Assembly: GCA_003164135.1 (NCBI GenBank)
Contig: PLSD01000052.1
Location: forward strand, 1 to 64,000
Source of the DNA: Acetobacteraceae bacterium
Lineage (GTDB): Bacteria; Pseudomonadota; Alphaproteobacteria; Acetobacterales; Acetobacteraceae
Direction of reading: 5' to 3'
Length of the DNA stretch: 64,000 nucleotides
Shown: piece by piece, positions 52,886 through 61,360 of the stretch
How positions within the stretch are numbered: the stretch's first letter is position 1
How the letters are laid out: every line of letters starts with the position of its first letter
Made by a program: the position numbers and the translations under genes
Notes under the pieces: model-generated
The model's input: the letters and a program-made list of their open reading frames with translations, nothing else
Database searches by the model: none
What the model was told of the DNA's origin: nothing

Positions 52886-54103
52886 ATGAACGAGATTATC
52901 CCCAATTCTTTGCGTAATGGCCCGGATGGGCGTGGCCGGTTTGGCGAATTTGGCGGGCGGTTTGTCGCCGAGACGCTGATGCCGCTGATTTTGGAGCTGG
53001 AGACGGCGTATGAGGCGGCGAAGGCCGACCCTACGTTCCAGACCGAGCTGGATTATTACCTGAAGCATTATGTGGGACGGCCGAGCGCGCTGTGGTTTGC
53101 CGAGCGGCTGACCAAGGAGCTTGGGGGCGCAAAGGTTTATTTTAAGCGCGACGAGCTGAACCATACCGGGGCGCATAAGATCAACAACTGCCTGGGCCAG
53201 ATTTTGCTGGCGCGGCGGATGGGCAAGACGCGGATTATCGCGGAGACGGGCGCTGGGCAGCATGGCGTGGCGACCGCGACGGTGTGCGCGCTGTTTGGCC
53301 TGCCGTGCACGGTTTACATGGGCGCGGTCGACGTGGAGCGGCAGAAGCCGAATGTGTTCCGCATGAAGCTGCTGGGGGCGGAGGTGATTCCGGTGAGTTC
53401 GGGCGCCGCGACGCTGAAGGATGCGATGAACGACGCCATGCGCGACTGGGTGGCGAATGTGAACGACACTTTTTATATTATCGGGACTGCCGCTGGACCT
53501 CACCCGTATCCGGCGATGGTGCGCGATTTTCAGTGTGTTATCGGCGTTGAGGCGAAGGCGCAGATGCAGGAGGCCGAAGGGCGGCTGCCGGATGTGGCGA
53601 TTGCGGCCATCGGCGGCGGGAGCAATGCCATTGGGCTGTTTCACCCGTTCCTGGACGATGCCTCGGTGCGGCTGATCGGCGTGGAAGCGGCGGGGCATGG
53701 GCTGGATTCTGGCGAGCACGCGGCGTCGCTCAGCCGTGGCCGGCCGGGGGTGCTGCATGGCAACCGCACGTATTTGCTGCAGAACGAGGACGGGCAGATC
53801 CAGGAGGCGCATTCGATTTCCGCCGGGCTGGATTATCCGGGGATCGGGCCGGAGCATAGCTGGCTGCATGACATCGGCCGCGTGGAATATGTGGCGATAA
53901 CGGATAAGGAGGCGCTGGCCGCCTTCCAGCTTTGCACGCGTACCGAGGGGATTATTCCCGCCCTGGAGCCGAGCCACGCGCTGGCGCATGTGGCGAAGAT
54001 TGCGGGCGGGATGAGCAAGGATAAAATTGTGCTGATGAACCTGTGCGGGCGGGGGGATAAGGATATCTTTGCCGTGGCGCAGCATCTGGGAGTTGAGCTG
54101 TGA
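52886..54103 (+). CDS. trpB: Tryptophan synthase beta chain
   Basis: A 405-residue PLP enzyme that joins indole and serine. The PLP lysine is in [14 protein letters not shown] (about residues 87-100), with the phosphate-binding [13 protein letters not shown] and [20 protein letters not shown]. The COMM-domain region LNHTGAHK and the C-terminal [11 protein letters not shown] also fit. Length is normal. Its stop overlaps the GTG start of trpA by 4 bp. Confidence 0.97.
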   Translation: MNEIIPNSLRNGPDGRGRFGEFGGRFVAETLMPLILELETAYEAAKADPTFQTELDYYLKHYVGRPSALWFAERLTKELGGAKVYFKRDELNHTGAHKINNCLGQILLARRMGKTRIIAETGAGQHGVATATVCALFGLPCTVYMGAVDVERQKPNVFRMKLLGAEVIPVSSGAATLKDAMNDAMRDWVANVNDTFYIIGTAAGPHPYPAMVRDFQCVIGVEAKAQMQEAEGRLPDVAIAAIGGGSNAIGLFHPFLDDASVRLIGVEAAGHGLDSGEHAASLSRGRPGVLHGNRTYLLQNEDGQIQEAHSISAGLDYPGIGPEHSWLHDIGRVEYVAITDKEALAAFQLCTRTEGIIPALEPSHALAHVAKIAGGMSKDKIVLMNLCGRGDKDIFAVAQHLGVEL

Positions 54104-54903
54104 GCCGGATTGCGGGGGTTTTTGCCGGGCTGAAGCAAGCCGGGTGCGCGGCGCTGATCCCGTTTGTGGAGGCGTATGATCCGGACCGGGCGACGTCGCT
54201 CGCCTTGCTGAAGGGCATGGCGGCTTCGGGTGCGGATATTATTGAAATCGGCGTGCCGTTTACCGACCCGATGGCCGATGGGCCAACGATTCAGGCGGCG
54301 GGGCGGCGAGCACTGGAGGCGGGTGCGAGCCTGGCCGGGGTGCTGGGGCTGGTGCAGGACTTCCGCGCTGGCAATGCCGCGACGCCGCTGGTGCTGATGG
54401 GGTATTTGAACCCGATCCTCTCCTACGGGGTGGCGCGGTTTTGCGCGGATGCTGAAGAAGCTGGCGTGGATGGGCTGATTGTGGTCGATCTGCCGACGGA
54501 GGAAGCGGATTTGCTGCTGCCGGATGCGGCGAAGCATGGGCTGGATGTGATCCGGTTGATTGCGCCGACGACGTCCGACGCGAGGCTGCCGCTGGTTTTG
54601 GCCGGGTCGTCAGGCTTTGTGTATTATGTGAGCATTACCGGGATTACCGGGACGCGTACGGCTTCGGCGGCGGATCTGGCGCGGGATATTCCGCGGATTC
54701 GCGCCGTGACGGATTTGCCGATTGCGGTGGGGTTTGGCGTGCGTACGCCCGAACAGGCCGCCGTGGTGGCGAAGTATGCGGACGCGGCAATCGTGGCCTC
54801 GGCGCTGATTGAGAAATTGTTCAAGAGCGATGTGCCGACGGTGCTGGCCGATGTGGCGGCGCTGGCGGCGGGGGTACGGGGGGCGCGGAAGGTGGAGGCG
54901 TAA
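54100..54903 (+). CDS. trpA: Tryptophan synthase alpha chain
   Basis: A 267-residue TIM barrel that cleaves indole-3-glycerol phosphate. The catalytic Glu is in [20 protein letters not shown] (about residues 46-65), and [15 protein letters not shown] and [15 protein letters not shown] (phosphate loop side) are conserved. The start is GTG overlapping the trpB stop. trpF and the rest of the pathway are not next to it. It ends 37 bp before an oppositely oriented lipoprotein gene. Confidence 0.96.
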   Translation: MSRIAGVFAGLKQAGCAALIPFVEAYDPDRATSLALLKGMAASGADIIEIGVPFTDPMADGPTIQAAGRRALEAGASLAGVLGLVQDFRAGNAATPLVLMGYLNPILSYGVARFCADAEEAGVDGLIVVDLPTEEADLLLPDAAKHGLDVIRLIAPTTSDARLPLVLAGSSGFVYYVSITGITGTRTASAADLARDIPRIRAVTDLPIAVGFGVRTPEQAAVVAKYADAAIVASALIEKLFKSDVPTVLADVAALAAGVRGARKVEA

Positions 54904-54940
54904 GAACTCCTCCACCTATGCATTTAACCCTGCAACACTA

Positions 54941-55147
54941 CTAAGGGTGGTTGTACCCGCCGGGCCCAGGACCTGGGCCCGGATGCCCGTAGTAACCAGA
55001 ACCTGGCCCAGGACCGGGGCCAGGACCAGGATGCCCGTAGTAACCAGGATGATCATTATAGCCACCGCCGGGGCCGTACCAGACACATCCGGAGAGGCCG
55101 AGAGCAAAGAGGAAAAGGACTGCGGGAACGGCGCGGAAAATTTTCAT
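54941..55147 (-). CDS. Gly/Pro/Tyr/His-rich small lipoprotein
   Basis: A 68-residue lipoprotein with lipobox GLSGC (Cys21). The mature part is almost entirely repeats of GYYGHPGPGPGPG, present about twice. It looks like a surface-exposed, extended, possibly metal-binding tail (His and Tyr regularly spaced). No family assignment beyond low-complexity lipoprotein. A second lipoprotein with a related composition follows to the right on the same strand. Confidence 0.75.
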   Translation of the reverse strand: MKIFRAVPAVLFLFALGLSGCVWYGPGGGYNDHPGYYGHPGPGPGPGPGSGYYGHPGPGPGPGGYNHP

Positions 55148-55242
55148 GGGTTATATTTGGTCATGGTGGCGAATCGTAACAATGCTTGGTTGGTGGCGAG
55201 AAAATTAACTTATCGCAAGGCCCTGCCTAACACTGGTCGGTC

Positions 55243-55276
55243 TGTAGTGGGTTAGACTGTGCTAACCCACCCTACA
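55243..55276. repeat. REP-like hairpin between two lipoprotein genes
   Basis: GTGGGTTAG (55247-55255) and CTAACCCAC (55262-55270) pair perfectly around a six-base loop, with TGTAG and CTACA outside. The GTAGGGTGGGTTAG...CTAACCCACCCTAC pattern is widespread in bacteria as a REP-type palindrome. It lies just downstream of the leftward lipoprotein gene at 55282, where it may also protect or end the mRNA. Confidence 0.6.
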
Positions 55277-55281
55277 CTTGT

Positions 55282-55809
55282 TTATTGCTGCCAGCTATGC
55301 GGGCTGTGGTTGGGAACATTCTGGCCGCGGTTTTCCTGCTGGTCCTGGTGAGGTGGTTGCGGTGCGGGGACAGGCTGCGGATGCTGCCAGCCGCCGCCTG
55401 CCGGCGCGGGGGCCTCGTGATTCTGGCCCTGGGTTTGCTGCTGCCCTTGGCCGTGCTGCTGGCCCTGCCAACCGCCGCCCTGGCTACCACCTTGGTCGTG
55501 CTGCTGGCCCCCGTTGTCGTGTTGTTGGCCTTGCCAGCCACCACCATTACCGCCGCCATGCCAGCCGCCGTTGCCGTCCTGGTTATCGTGGTCGTGGTAT
55601 CCGCCGCCGCCGCCAATGCCGATGACGATGCTGGGCGCGGGTACGTATTCCGGCTCGGGCTGGTAGTAGCTTGGGGCCGGGGCATATTCGGGCGCCGGGG
55701 CGGCGTAATAGCCGGGCCCGCCGCCGCCGTAGCCGTAGCCGGCGGTGCCGCTGTAGACGCAGCCAGTAAGGCCGAGGGAGAGAACCGTGGAGAGGAGGAG
55801 CTTTTTCAT
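55282..55809 (-). CDS. Low-complexity lipoprotein rich in Gly, Gln, His and Pro
   Basis: A 175-residue lipoprotein with lipobox GLTGC (Cys17). The mature protein begins with Tyr/Pro repeats (YAPAPSYYQPEPEYVPAPS), a short hydrophobic IVIGIGGGGG, and then a long Gly/Gln/His/Asn-rich tail (GGGWQGQQHDNGG repeated) ending in HSPHSWQQ. Likely an unstructured envelope protein; the His-rich tail could bind metal. The N-terminal YXYGGGGPGYY part recalls other Acetobacteraceae lipoproteins, but no function is known. Confidence 0.75.
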   Translation of the reverse strand: MKKLLLSTVLSLGLTGCVYSGTAGYGYGGGGPGYYAAPAPEYAPAPSYYQPEPEYVPAPSIVIGIGGGGGYHDHDNQDGNGGWHGGGNGGGWQGQQHDNGGQQHDQGGSQGGGWQGQQHGQGQQQTQGQNHEAPAPAGGGWQHPQPVPAPQPPHQDQQENRGQNVPNHSPHSWQQ

Positions 55810-55856
55810 GTTGGTCGTTTCCTACGCTTGGATCGTGGCGTCATTACGGCAGTGAA

Positions 55857-56618
55857 TTAGCGCAACCCCCAGGCGTAGAAATTGGGGTTTTCCCAGCCGG
55901 GTTTGCCGTAGCGCAAGGGGGCGCCGTCTTCCGTGAGGACGTGGCCGCCGGCGGCTTCGAGCACCGCCTGGGGGGCGGCGGTGTCCCATTCCATGGTGCG
56001 GCCGAGGCGGGGGTAGAAATCCGCTGCACCTTCGGCCAGGCGCAGAAATTTAAGGGCCGAGCCGATGTTCGTGAGGGCGGCGACGTTGAGCTTGGCCAGC
56101 AGGGTGGCCAGCGCGGGGTCGTCCGCGTAGTGGCGCGACGCGAAGACAGTGAGGCCTTGCGGCTGGGGGCGGCGGCCGCGGATTTGTACGGTCTCCGTGC
56201 CGCGCCGGCGCCAAGCCCCCTGCCCTACCAGGCCGTAGTGGATTTCCCCAAAGGCGGGGGAGCCGACGGCGCCGAGCACCGGGGCGCCGTTGCGGATGAG
56301 GCCGATGTTGACGGCGAACTCTTTACGCCCGGCGGCGAATTCACGGGTGCCGTCCAGCGGGTCTACCAGCCAGTATTCCGCCGTGGGGGCGGTGATGCGG
56401 CCGCCGGCGACTTCTTCCTCGGCGATGACCGGGATGTGCGGGGCGGCGGCGCGCAGGCCTTGCACGATGATGGCTTCGGCCTGGGTGTCCGCCACCGTGA
56501 CGGGGGTGGAGTCGGATTTGGCGTCCACGGTGAACCCGGCGTCGCGCACGGCGAGGATTTGCGCGGCGGCCTGGGCGACGAGGGAGACGGCGAGGTCGAG
56601 GAGGGAGGAATCGTTCAT
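55857..56618 (-). CDS. cysQ: 3'(2'),5'-bisphosphate nucleotidase
   Basis: A 253-residue inositol-monophosphatase-fold enzyme that removes the 3' phosphate from PAP, recycling a by-product of sulfate assimilation. Motifs in order are DSTPVTVADTQAEA, IAEEEVA, WLVDPLDGTREFAAGRKEF (metal site) and EWDTAAPQAVLEAAGGHVL. The start at 56618 gives MNDSSLLDLA; the frame extends much further upstream through sequence with no similarity, overlapping the pepA promoter. It is divergent from pepA. Confidence 0.9.
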   Translation of the reverse strand: MNDSSLLDLAVSLVAQAAAQILAVRDAGFTVDAKSDSTPVTVADTQAEAIIVQGLRAAAPHIPVIAEEEVAGGRITAPTAEYWLVDPLDGTREFAAGRKEFAVNIGLIRNGAPVLGAVGSPAFGEIHYGLVGQGAWRRRGTETVQIRGRRPQPQGLTVFASRHYADDPALATLLAKLNVAALTNIGSALKFLRLAEGAADFYPRLGRTMEWDTAAPQAVLEAAGGHVLTEDGAPLRYGKPGWENPNFYAWGLR

Positions 56619-56703
56619 GCCGGCTGGTGTAGACCCGAGGCCGATACTGGCCAAGCGGAGCAAGACTGATATGGTGACTTCAGATTGATGATAGGAGTTC
56701 AAA

Positions 56704-58215
56704 ATGCTCGACGTTGCGTTTGCCAAAGCCGTGTTGCCGAAATCCGGCGTGCTGGTGGTGCCGCTGGCGGAAGGGGCAGCGTTGAGCGGGATGGCCCTGG
56801 CGCTGGATAAAGCGCTGACGGGCGGGCTGAAGCGGGCGATGGAGGCCAGCGAATTTACCGGCAAAAAGGGAAGCCAGGCGAGCCTGCTGGCACCCAAGCC
56901 AGGGTTCAAACGGGTACTGGTGCTGGGCACCGGCAAGGCGGAGGGGTTTGACGCGCGCCGGGCCGAGGAGCTGGGCGGGGCGATCGCTTCCAGCCTAGCT
57001 AAAGAGGCCGAGGTGGTGGTGCTGGGTGAAGGGTTGGACCCGGCGCTGGCGGCGCATGTGGGGCTGGGGGCACGGTTGCGGGCCTATAGGTTCGACAAAT
57101 ACCGCACGACGCAAAAAGAGGACGAGAAGGCGAAGTTTACCAAGCTGACCATTCTGGCGGCCGATGCGGTGAAGTCGCGCGCGATTTATGCGCCGCTGGC
57201 CGCGGTGGCCGATGGCGTTGAACTGACGCGCGATTTGGTGACCGAGCCCGCGAATGTGCTGTATCCGGCGGAATTCGCCGAGCGGGTGGAGGGGCTGCGC
57301 AAGCTTGGCGTTAAGGTCGAGGTGTTTGACAAAAAGGACCTGGAGAAACTGGGGTTTGGCTCGCTGTTGAGCGTGAGCTGGGGCAGTGCCCGCGAGCCGC
57401 GCATGGTGGTGATGCAGTGGCTGGGGGCTTCCGGCGGCGTGGGGCCGGATGGCAAGAAGGTGAAGAAGGCGAAGGAGCCGATTGCGTTTATCGGCAAAGG
57501 TGTGACGTTCGATTCCGGCGGAATTTCGATAAAGCCAGCCGCCGGCATGGAAGATATGAAATGGGACATGGCCGGTGCGGGCACGGTGGCAGGGCTGATG
57601 GCGGCACTCGCGGGGCGCAAGGCGCGCGTGGATGCGGTGGGGTTGATCGGGCTGGTGGAGAACATGCCATCGGGCAGCGCCGTGCGGCCGGGCGATGTGG
57701 TTAAAAGTTATTCAGGCCAGACCATTGAAATTTTGAACACGGATGCGGAAGGAAGATTGGTGCTGGCGGATGTGCTGTATTATGCGCAGGAGCGTTTTGC
57801 GCCAAAGTATATGATTGATCTGGCGACGCTGACGGGCGCGATCATCGTTGGGCTGGGGCATGAGTATGCGGGACTTTTCAGCAATAGTGATGAACTTTGC
57901 GAAAAACTGATCGCGGCTGGCAAGGCCACCGGCGAGCAGCTGTGGCGCATGCCGCTGGCGGCACTTGGCGAGAGCTATGACAAGAATTTGAAGTCCCCGA
58001 TTGCCGATATGCAGAATATCGGCGGCGGGCGGGCTGGTGGTTCCATTACCGCCGCGCAGTTTTTGCAGCGGTTCGTGAACGGCAAGTCCTGGGCGCATCT
58101 GGACATTGCCGGGATGGCCTGGGCCACGAAGGATCTGCCCACCACCCCGAAGGGCGCCACTGCTTATGGCGTGCGGCTGCTCGACCGGCTGGTGGCGGAT
58201 AATTTCGAGGGATAG
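56704..58215 (+). CDS. pepA: Leucyl aminopeptidase (M17)
   Basis: A 503-residue cytoplasmic aminopeptidase. The C-terminal catalytic domain has the metal ligands in GKGVTFDSGGISIKPAAGME (about residues 260-279), DMAGAGTVAGLM and the family signature NTDAEGRLVLADVLYY, then ATLTGAIIVGLG. ATAGGAG lies in front of the ATG. PepA can also bind DNA in some bacteria; nothing here indicates that. In many alphaproteobacteria holC follows, but it does not here. Confidence 0.96.
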   Translation: MLDVAFAKAVLPKSGVLVVPLAEGAALSGMALALDKALTGGLKRAMEASEFTGKKGSQASLLAPKPGFKRVLVLGTGKAEGFDARRAEELGGAIASSLAKEAEVVVLGEGLDPALAAHVGLGARLRAYRFDKYRTTQKEDEKAKFTKLTILAADAVKSRAIYAPLAAVADGVELTRDLVTEPANVLYPAEFAERVEGLRKLGVKVEVFDKKDLEKLGFGSLLSVSWGSAREPRMVVMQWLGASGGVGPDGKKVKKAKEPIAFIGKGVTFDSGGISIKPAAGMEDMKWDMAGAGTVAGLMAALAGRKARVDAVGLIGLVENMPSGSAVRPGDVVKSYSGQTIEILNTDAEGRLVLADVLYYAQERFAPKYMIDLATLTGAIIVGLGHEYAGLFSNSDELCEKLIAAGKATGEQLWRMPLAALGESYDKNLKSPIADMQNIGGGRAGGSITAAQFLQRFVNGKSWAHLDIAGMAWATKDLPTTPKGATAYGVRLLDRLVADNFEG

Positions 58216-58223
58216 CACCCGCC

Positions 58224-58451
58224 TTAACATAGCGGCGCCAGGGTGATCTGCTTGCCAGCACCGGTGACCGTGGTGATGGTGCCGCCCTCTGCGGCGGTGA
58301 GCATGACCATGTCGCCGGCGGCCATGAGGTCCGCGGCGTCGGCGAAGAAGCCGGCTTGGCGGGCCTGTGCCAAGGCGCCGGCTTTGTAGTGCCACAGGGT
58401 GAAGCCGTTGGCATAGGCGAGGACGGAGAGGTTACGCAGTGAGAAAGTCAT
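58224..58451 (-). CDS. Small conserved-type hypothetical protein
   Basis: A 75-residue protein, MTFSLRNLSVLAYANGFTLW then HYKAGALAQARQAGFFADAA, with MAAGDMVMLTAAEGGTITTV. I recognise the sequence type (short proteins with a FFADAADLMAAGD segment) as conserved in acetic-acid-type bacteria and some phages but know no function. AAAGGAAC precedes the ATG. It diverges from the S24 regulator across a 195-bp AT-rich gap that contains a LexA-type box, so it may be under repressor control. Confidence 0.7.
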   Translation of the reverse strand: MTFSLRNLSVLAYANGFTLWHYKAGALAQARQAGFFADAADLMAAGDMVMLTAAEGGTITTVTGAGKQITLAPLC

Positions 58452-58525
58452 GGGCAGTGTTCCTTTTGTGCGGTCTGTTGATTACTTAAGGTTGTGTTGC
58501 GTTCAGGCTTATATTCCTACACATC

Positions 58526-58540
58526 GAACATAACAAGAAC
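58526..58540. promoter_or_regulatory. Candidate alphaproteobacterial LexA (SOS) box
   Basis: GAAC-ATAACAA-GAAC is the complement of the GTTC-N7-GTTC direct repeat bound by alphaproteobacterial LexA. It sits between the divergent genes at 58224-58451 and 58647-59291. About two such matches are expected by chance in a window of this size, so location is the main support. A separate 10-bp palindrome TTCTGCAGAA lies at 58595-58604. Confidence 0.45.
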
Positions 58541-58594
58541 AAACAACCCCTCATGACATAATTTTTACGAAAAAATTCCTATTTTACCGTTTTG

Positions 58595-58604
58595 TTCTGC
58601 AGAA
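58595..58604. promoter_or_regulatory. Palindrome TTCTGCAGAA before the S24 regulator
   Basis: A perfect 10-bp palindrome within GTTTTGTTCTGCAGAAAACT, about 45 bp upstream of the regulator start. It is a possible autoregulatory operator for the S24 protein. Confidence 0.4.
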
Positions 58605-58646
58605 AACTGTGTAAACTGCTGAAATTACGGGATTGGCAACTTTAGG

Positions 58647-59291
58647 ATGCGGCACGAGGATATTTGGCGGGCAATTGATACCCTGGCGGCGGAGCATGGG
58701 CTCTCGCCCTCGGGCCTTGCGCGCCGGGCCGGGCTGGATCCGACCAGTTTTAATATCTCCAAACGGCGGAGTGCCGAGGGCAAGTCGCGCTGGCCTTCCA
58801 CCGAGAGCCTGGCGAAAGTTTTCCTGGCGACCGGTGCGGGCATGGAGGATTTTACCGCGCTGGTGATGGGTGCACGGGCGATGCCCGAGGCACGGCCGAA
58901 GGGGCGCAACAGGATACCGCTGATCGGCATGGCGCAGGCGGGGGCCGAAGGGTTTTTCGACGATGGCGGGTATCCGGCGGGGGCCGGGTGGGATGAGGTG
59001 GAACTGCCGAGCACGGCGGATGCCAATGCCTATGCGCTTTCCATTGCCGGGGATTCGATGGAGCCGGTGTACCGTGCGGGGGATTCGATTATCGTGTCCC
59101 CGGCAGCGCCCGTGCGGGTGGGTGACAGGGTGGTGGCGCGCGCGATGGATGGCGCGGTGATGGCGAAACTGTTGTCTCGCCGCACGGCGAGCCGGATTGA
59201 GTTGACGAGTTTGAACCCGGCGTATCCGGATTTACGCTTTGCGGTGCAGGAGATTATGTGGATGCACCGGATTGTTTGGGCCAGCCAGTAG
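58647..59291 (+). CDS. HTH/S24 LexA-like transcriptional regulator
   Basis: A 214-residue protein. The N-terminal helix-turn-helix contains HGLSPSGLARRAGLDPTSFN (about residues 17-36). The C-terminal S24 domain has the serine in AGDSMEPVYRAGD (Ser137) and the lysine in DGAVMAKLL (Lys174); AQAG at about 96-99 is a plausible self-cleavage site. It is not LexA itself, whose N-terminus differs. Similar stand-alone S24 regulators are conserved in alphaproteobacteria. The 107-121 bp upstream contain a LexA-type box. The ribosome-binding site is weak (TTTAGG next to the ATG). Confidence 0.88.
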   Translation: MRHEDIWRAIDTLAAEHGLSPSGLARRAGLDPTSFNISKRRSAEGKSRWPSTESLAKVFLATGAGMEDFTALVMGARAMPEARPKGRNRIPLIGMAQAGAEGFFDDGGYPAGAGWDEVELPSTADANAYALSIAGDSMEPVYRAGDSIIVSPAAPVRVGDRVVARAMDGAVMAKLLSRRTASRIELTSLNPAYPDLRFAVQEIMWMHRIVWASQ

Positions 59292-59411
59292 AGGGTAATT
59301 CGAAGAAGGTTTAGGGGGCGGTGGCAGGCGCTATGCAGTGGGGGTTGGGTTCTGTATGTCTCTTTGCTGTAATAATAATGCGTCTCCTGGAGTCGAACGT
59401 TCAAACCGCTC

Positions 59412-59879
59412 ATGTCAAAATTAAAAACAGCGAAGAAGGCCCGGCCGGCCAGTAAGAGTTTGCAGTATGCCGCCCTGCCCGTGCGCCTGACCGGGGACGG
59501 CGCGGTGGAGGTGTTGCTGGTTACGTCGCGGGAGACCAAGCGGTGGATCATCCCGAAAGGCTGGCCCATCCGCAAGCTGACGCCCGGCGGCGCGGCGGCG
59601 CATGAGGCTTATGAGGAGGCGGGAGTCCAGGGCGTGATCCGGCCCGCCACGCCTGTCGGCAAATACACCTATGCGAAGAATACCGGGACGAGCGAACTGC
59701 CCCTGAAGGTCAAAGTCTTCCTGCTGCATGTGGAGCGCCAACTGGCCAAATGGCCCGAGCAGGCGCAGCGGGAGACGCGCTGGTTCAACCCGGCAGAGGC
59801 GGCGGGGCTGGTGGCGGAGCCTAAATTGGCGGCGATTTTACGCAAGCTTCCAGAACTTGTTGCACTGGTGAATACGTAA
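59412..59879 (+). CDS. Nudix hydrolase (DIPP/MutT-type)
   Basis: A 155-residue protein with a Lys/Ala/Arg-rich N-terminus, WIIPKGWPIRKLTPGGAAAH and the Nudix box core EAYEEAGV (about residues 62-69; the usual Arg before Glu is replaced, as in the DIPP-like subfamily). FLLHVERQLAKWPEQAQRET continues the family pattern. Likely substrates are dinucleoside or inositol polyphosphates; inference only. No good ribosome-binding site is seen before ATG at 59412. Confidence 0.85.
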   Translation: MSKLKTAKKARPASKSLQYAALPVRLTGDGAVEVLLVTSRETKRWIIPKGWPIRKLTPGGAAAHEAYEEAGVQGVIRPATPVGKYTYAKNTGTSELPLKVKVFLLHVERQLAKWPEQAQRETRWFNPAEAAGLVAEPKLAAILRKLPELVALVNT

Positions 59880-60004
59880 AACGCGGCAAGATTTGCTCGG
59901 CGGCATGTGCCTGCCCGCAAATTTCCGTTTGTAAAAAGGTAAAACCCGGCTAGTTGTTTTGTTGGGCGGGCAGTTGAACCGCCCGATCGCGAAAGGCAGC
60001 CTGG

Positions 60005-60346
60005 ATGTTCCGCAACTTACTGATGGCTGGTCTCCTGTTTGCGGCGGTACGGCCCGCGCACGCAAATGACTGGTACGAAATTAATGCCGGCAACACGCAG
60101 TGCATGGATATGGCGGCCGAGGCACCCGCCGTAGGTAACCCGCAACTGGCCACACCGAGCGGCACCCAGACGCTTTACCAGTCAGTGGGGGAAGTGGTTG
60201 CCCAAACGCAGGTGAAAGATGCAACCGGCGCGCCGATTGTCGTCATGCACATTAAGGATACAAACGGGACGCCGTTTCTGGATTTCACCTTTTATCCGTC
60301 GCAGGCCGATTGCCAGTACGTGCTGGCGCAGACGGCGGCACACTGA
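60005..60346 (+). CDS. Secreted hypothetical protein
   Basis: A 113-residue protein with a signal peptide (MFRNLLMAGLLFAAVRPAHA, cleavage near residue 20). The mature part has three Cys residues at most and no motif that I recognise (DWYEINAGNTQCMDMAAEAP at the start, TPFLDFTFYPSQADC near the end). GAAAGG precedes the ATG. No functional neighbour. Confidence 0.7.
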   Translation: MFRNLLMAGLLFAAVRPAHANDWYEINAGNTQCMDMAAEAPAVGNPQLATPSGTQTLYQSVGEVVAQTQVKDATGAPIVVMHIKDTNGTPFLDFTFYPSQADCQYVLAQTAAH

Positions 60347-60416
60347 GGCGGGTGTTTGAGGCGGATGTTGCGGGATTCCTGGACGGTTGGCCTGTTATAG
60401 TCTCGCCCCGGCAACA

Positions 60417-61145
60417 TCAATGGGTAATGGGCAGTCCCTCGGTTACGGCGTAGCCGGCCTCGGCGGGAATGCGCACGCGCGGGCCGTCATCCGTCTGCAC
60501 CATGACGGGCTGGGTGATGAAGGCCGGGCGGGCGCGGGCGGCGTCGATGGCCTCCTGCGCGCTGGCGCTTTCGGCGAGGCGTTGCAGGTTCAGCTTGGTG
60601 GGGAAGGCGACCATGCGCGGGCCGGAAAGCGGGAGTTCCAGCGCCGTGGCCGCGGCGACCCATTCCAGGCGCACCGTCTCCACGCCGTCGCACACGGCAT
60701 CATGGCCCTCTGGCTCGTGGCAGATATAAAACCGCGTGTCGAAGCGTTTGGGCACCCCCACGGGCGTGACCCAGTGGGCGAAGGGGTGCAGCGCATCCAG
60801 CCGTAGCTTGCCACCGCTGGTGCGGATCATCTCGAAGAAATCCAGCGCCGGGTTAACGTTGTGCGCGGGTATGGTGGCCAGGAGGATTGCCACCTCCTCG
60901 AACAGCTCCCGGCAGGCGCCGATTCGCGAGGCGCGTTCGGCGTCGGCGAGACCCTGCGCACCTTCAAGGTAGGGAAGCCAGTCCGGCGACCAATCTGGCT
61001 TGTCCACCACGCCGCCTGGGAACACCATGGCCGAGCCGTGGAAGGCTTTGGCGTGGCGCTCGACCATAAGCACCGCGAAGGGGTTGTCACGTACGAGGAG
61101 CACGGTGGCGGCCTGGCGAACGGGGACTGCGTCCTGATTGGTCAT
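60417..61145 (-). CDS. Nudix hydrolase, NUDT19-like long form
   Basis: A 242-residue protein. The Nudix box is split by an insertion: HGSAMVFPGGVVDKPDW starts it and CRELFEEVAILLA closes it near residue 80. The rest resembles NUDT7/19-type CoA or NDP-sugar hydrolases (FAHWVTPVGVPKRFDTRFYI). AGGGGAC is found 12 bp before ATG at 61145; the frame can be read further but runs into the tRNA gene, so the later start is right. The 3' end lies 70 bp from the secreted protein gene, converging on it. Confidence 0.85.
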   Translation of the reverse strand: MTNQDAVPVRQAATVLLVRDNPFAVLMVERHAKAFHGSAMVFPGGVVDKPDWSPDWLPYLEGAQGLADAERASRIGACRELFEEVAILLATIPAHNVNPALDFFEMIRTSGGKLRLDALHPFAHWVTPVGVPKRFDTRFYICHEPEGHDAVCDGVETVRLEWVAAATALELPLSGPRMVAFPTKLNLQRLAESASAQEAIDAARARPAFITQPVMVQTDDGPRVRIPAEAGYAVTEGLPITH

Positions 61146-61223
61146 ATGGATTTTGTCCCCTCGAGAGTCCGGCTGGATTGGTTTTTTGTGCCACGAAAAG
61201 CCCGGATTTATCAGGGATTTAAG

Positions 61224-61298
61224 TGGTGGGCGCGACAGGGATTGAACCTGTGACCCCCACCATGTCAAGGTGGTGCTCTACCGCTGCGCTACGCGCCC
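61224..61298 (-). tRNA. tRNA-Val (anticodon GAC)
   Basis: On the minus strand the gene reads GGGCGCG for the acceptor arm, D arm GCGC...GAGC, anticodon stem CCACC/GGTGG with loop TTGACAT (anticodon GAC), T arm ACAGG-TTCAATC-CCTGT and acceptor CGCGCCC, followed by discriminator A and encoded CCA. All stems pair. It sits between the prolyl oligopeptidase and the Nudix gene. Confidence 0.97.
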
Positions 61299-61360
61299 AT
61301 ATCCGCGGCGGTGTGTAGCCGTGTTGCGTTTTGGAGGCAAGTACCCCCGGCGGGCAGTTG

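Noticed and set aside
52874-54085. 403-residue minus-strand ORF opposite trpB
   Set aside because: Antisense shadow of trpB; rich in Arg, His and Pro without motifs.
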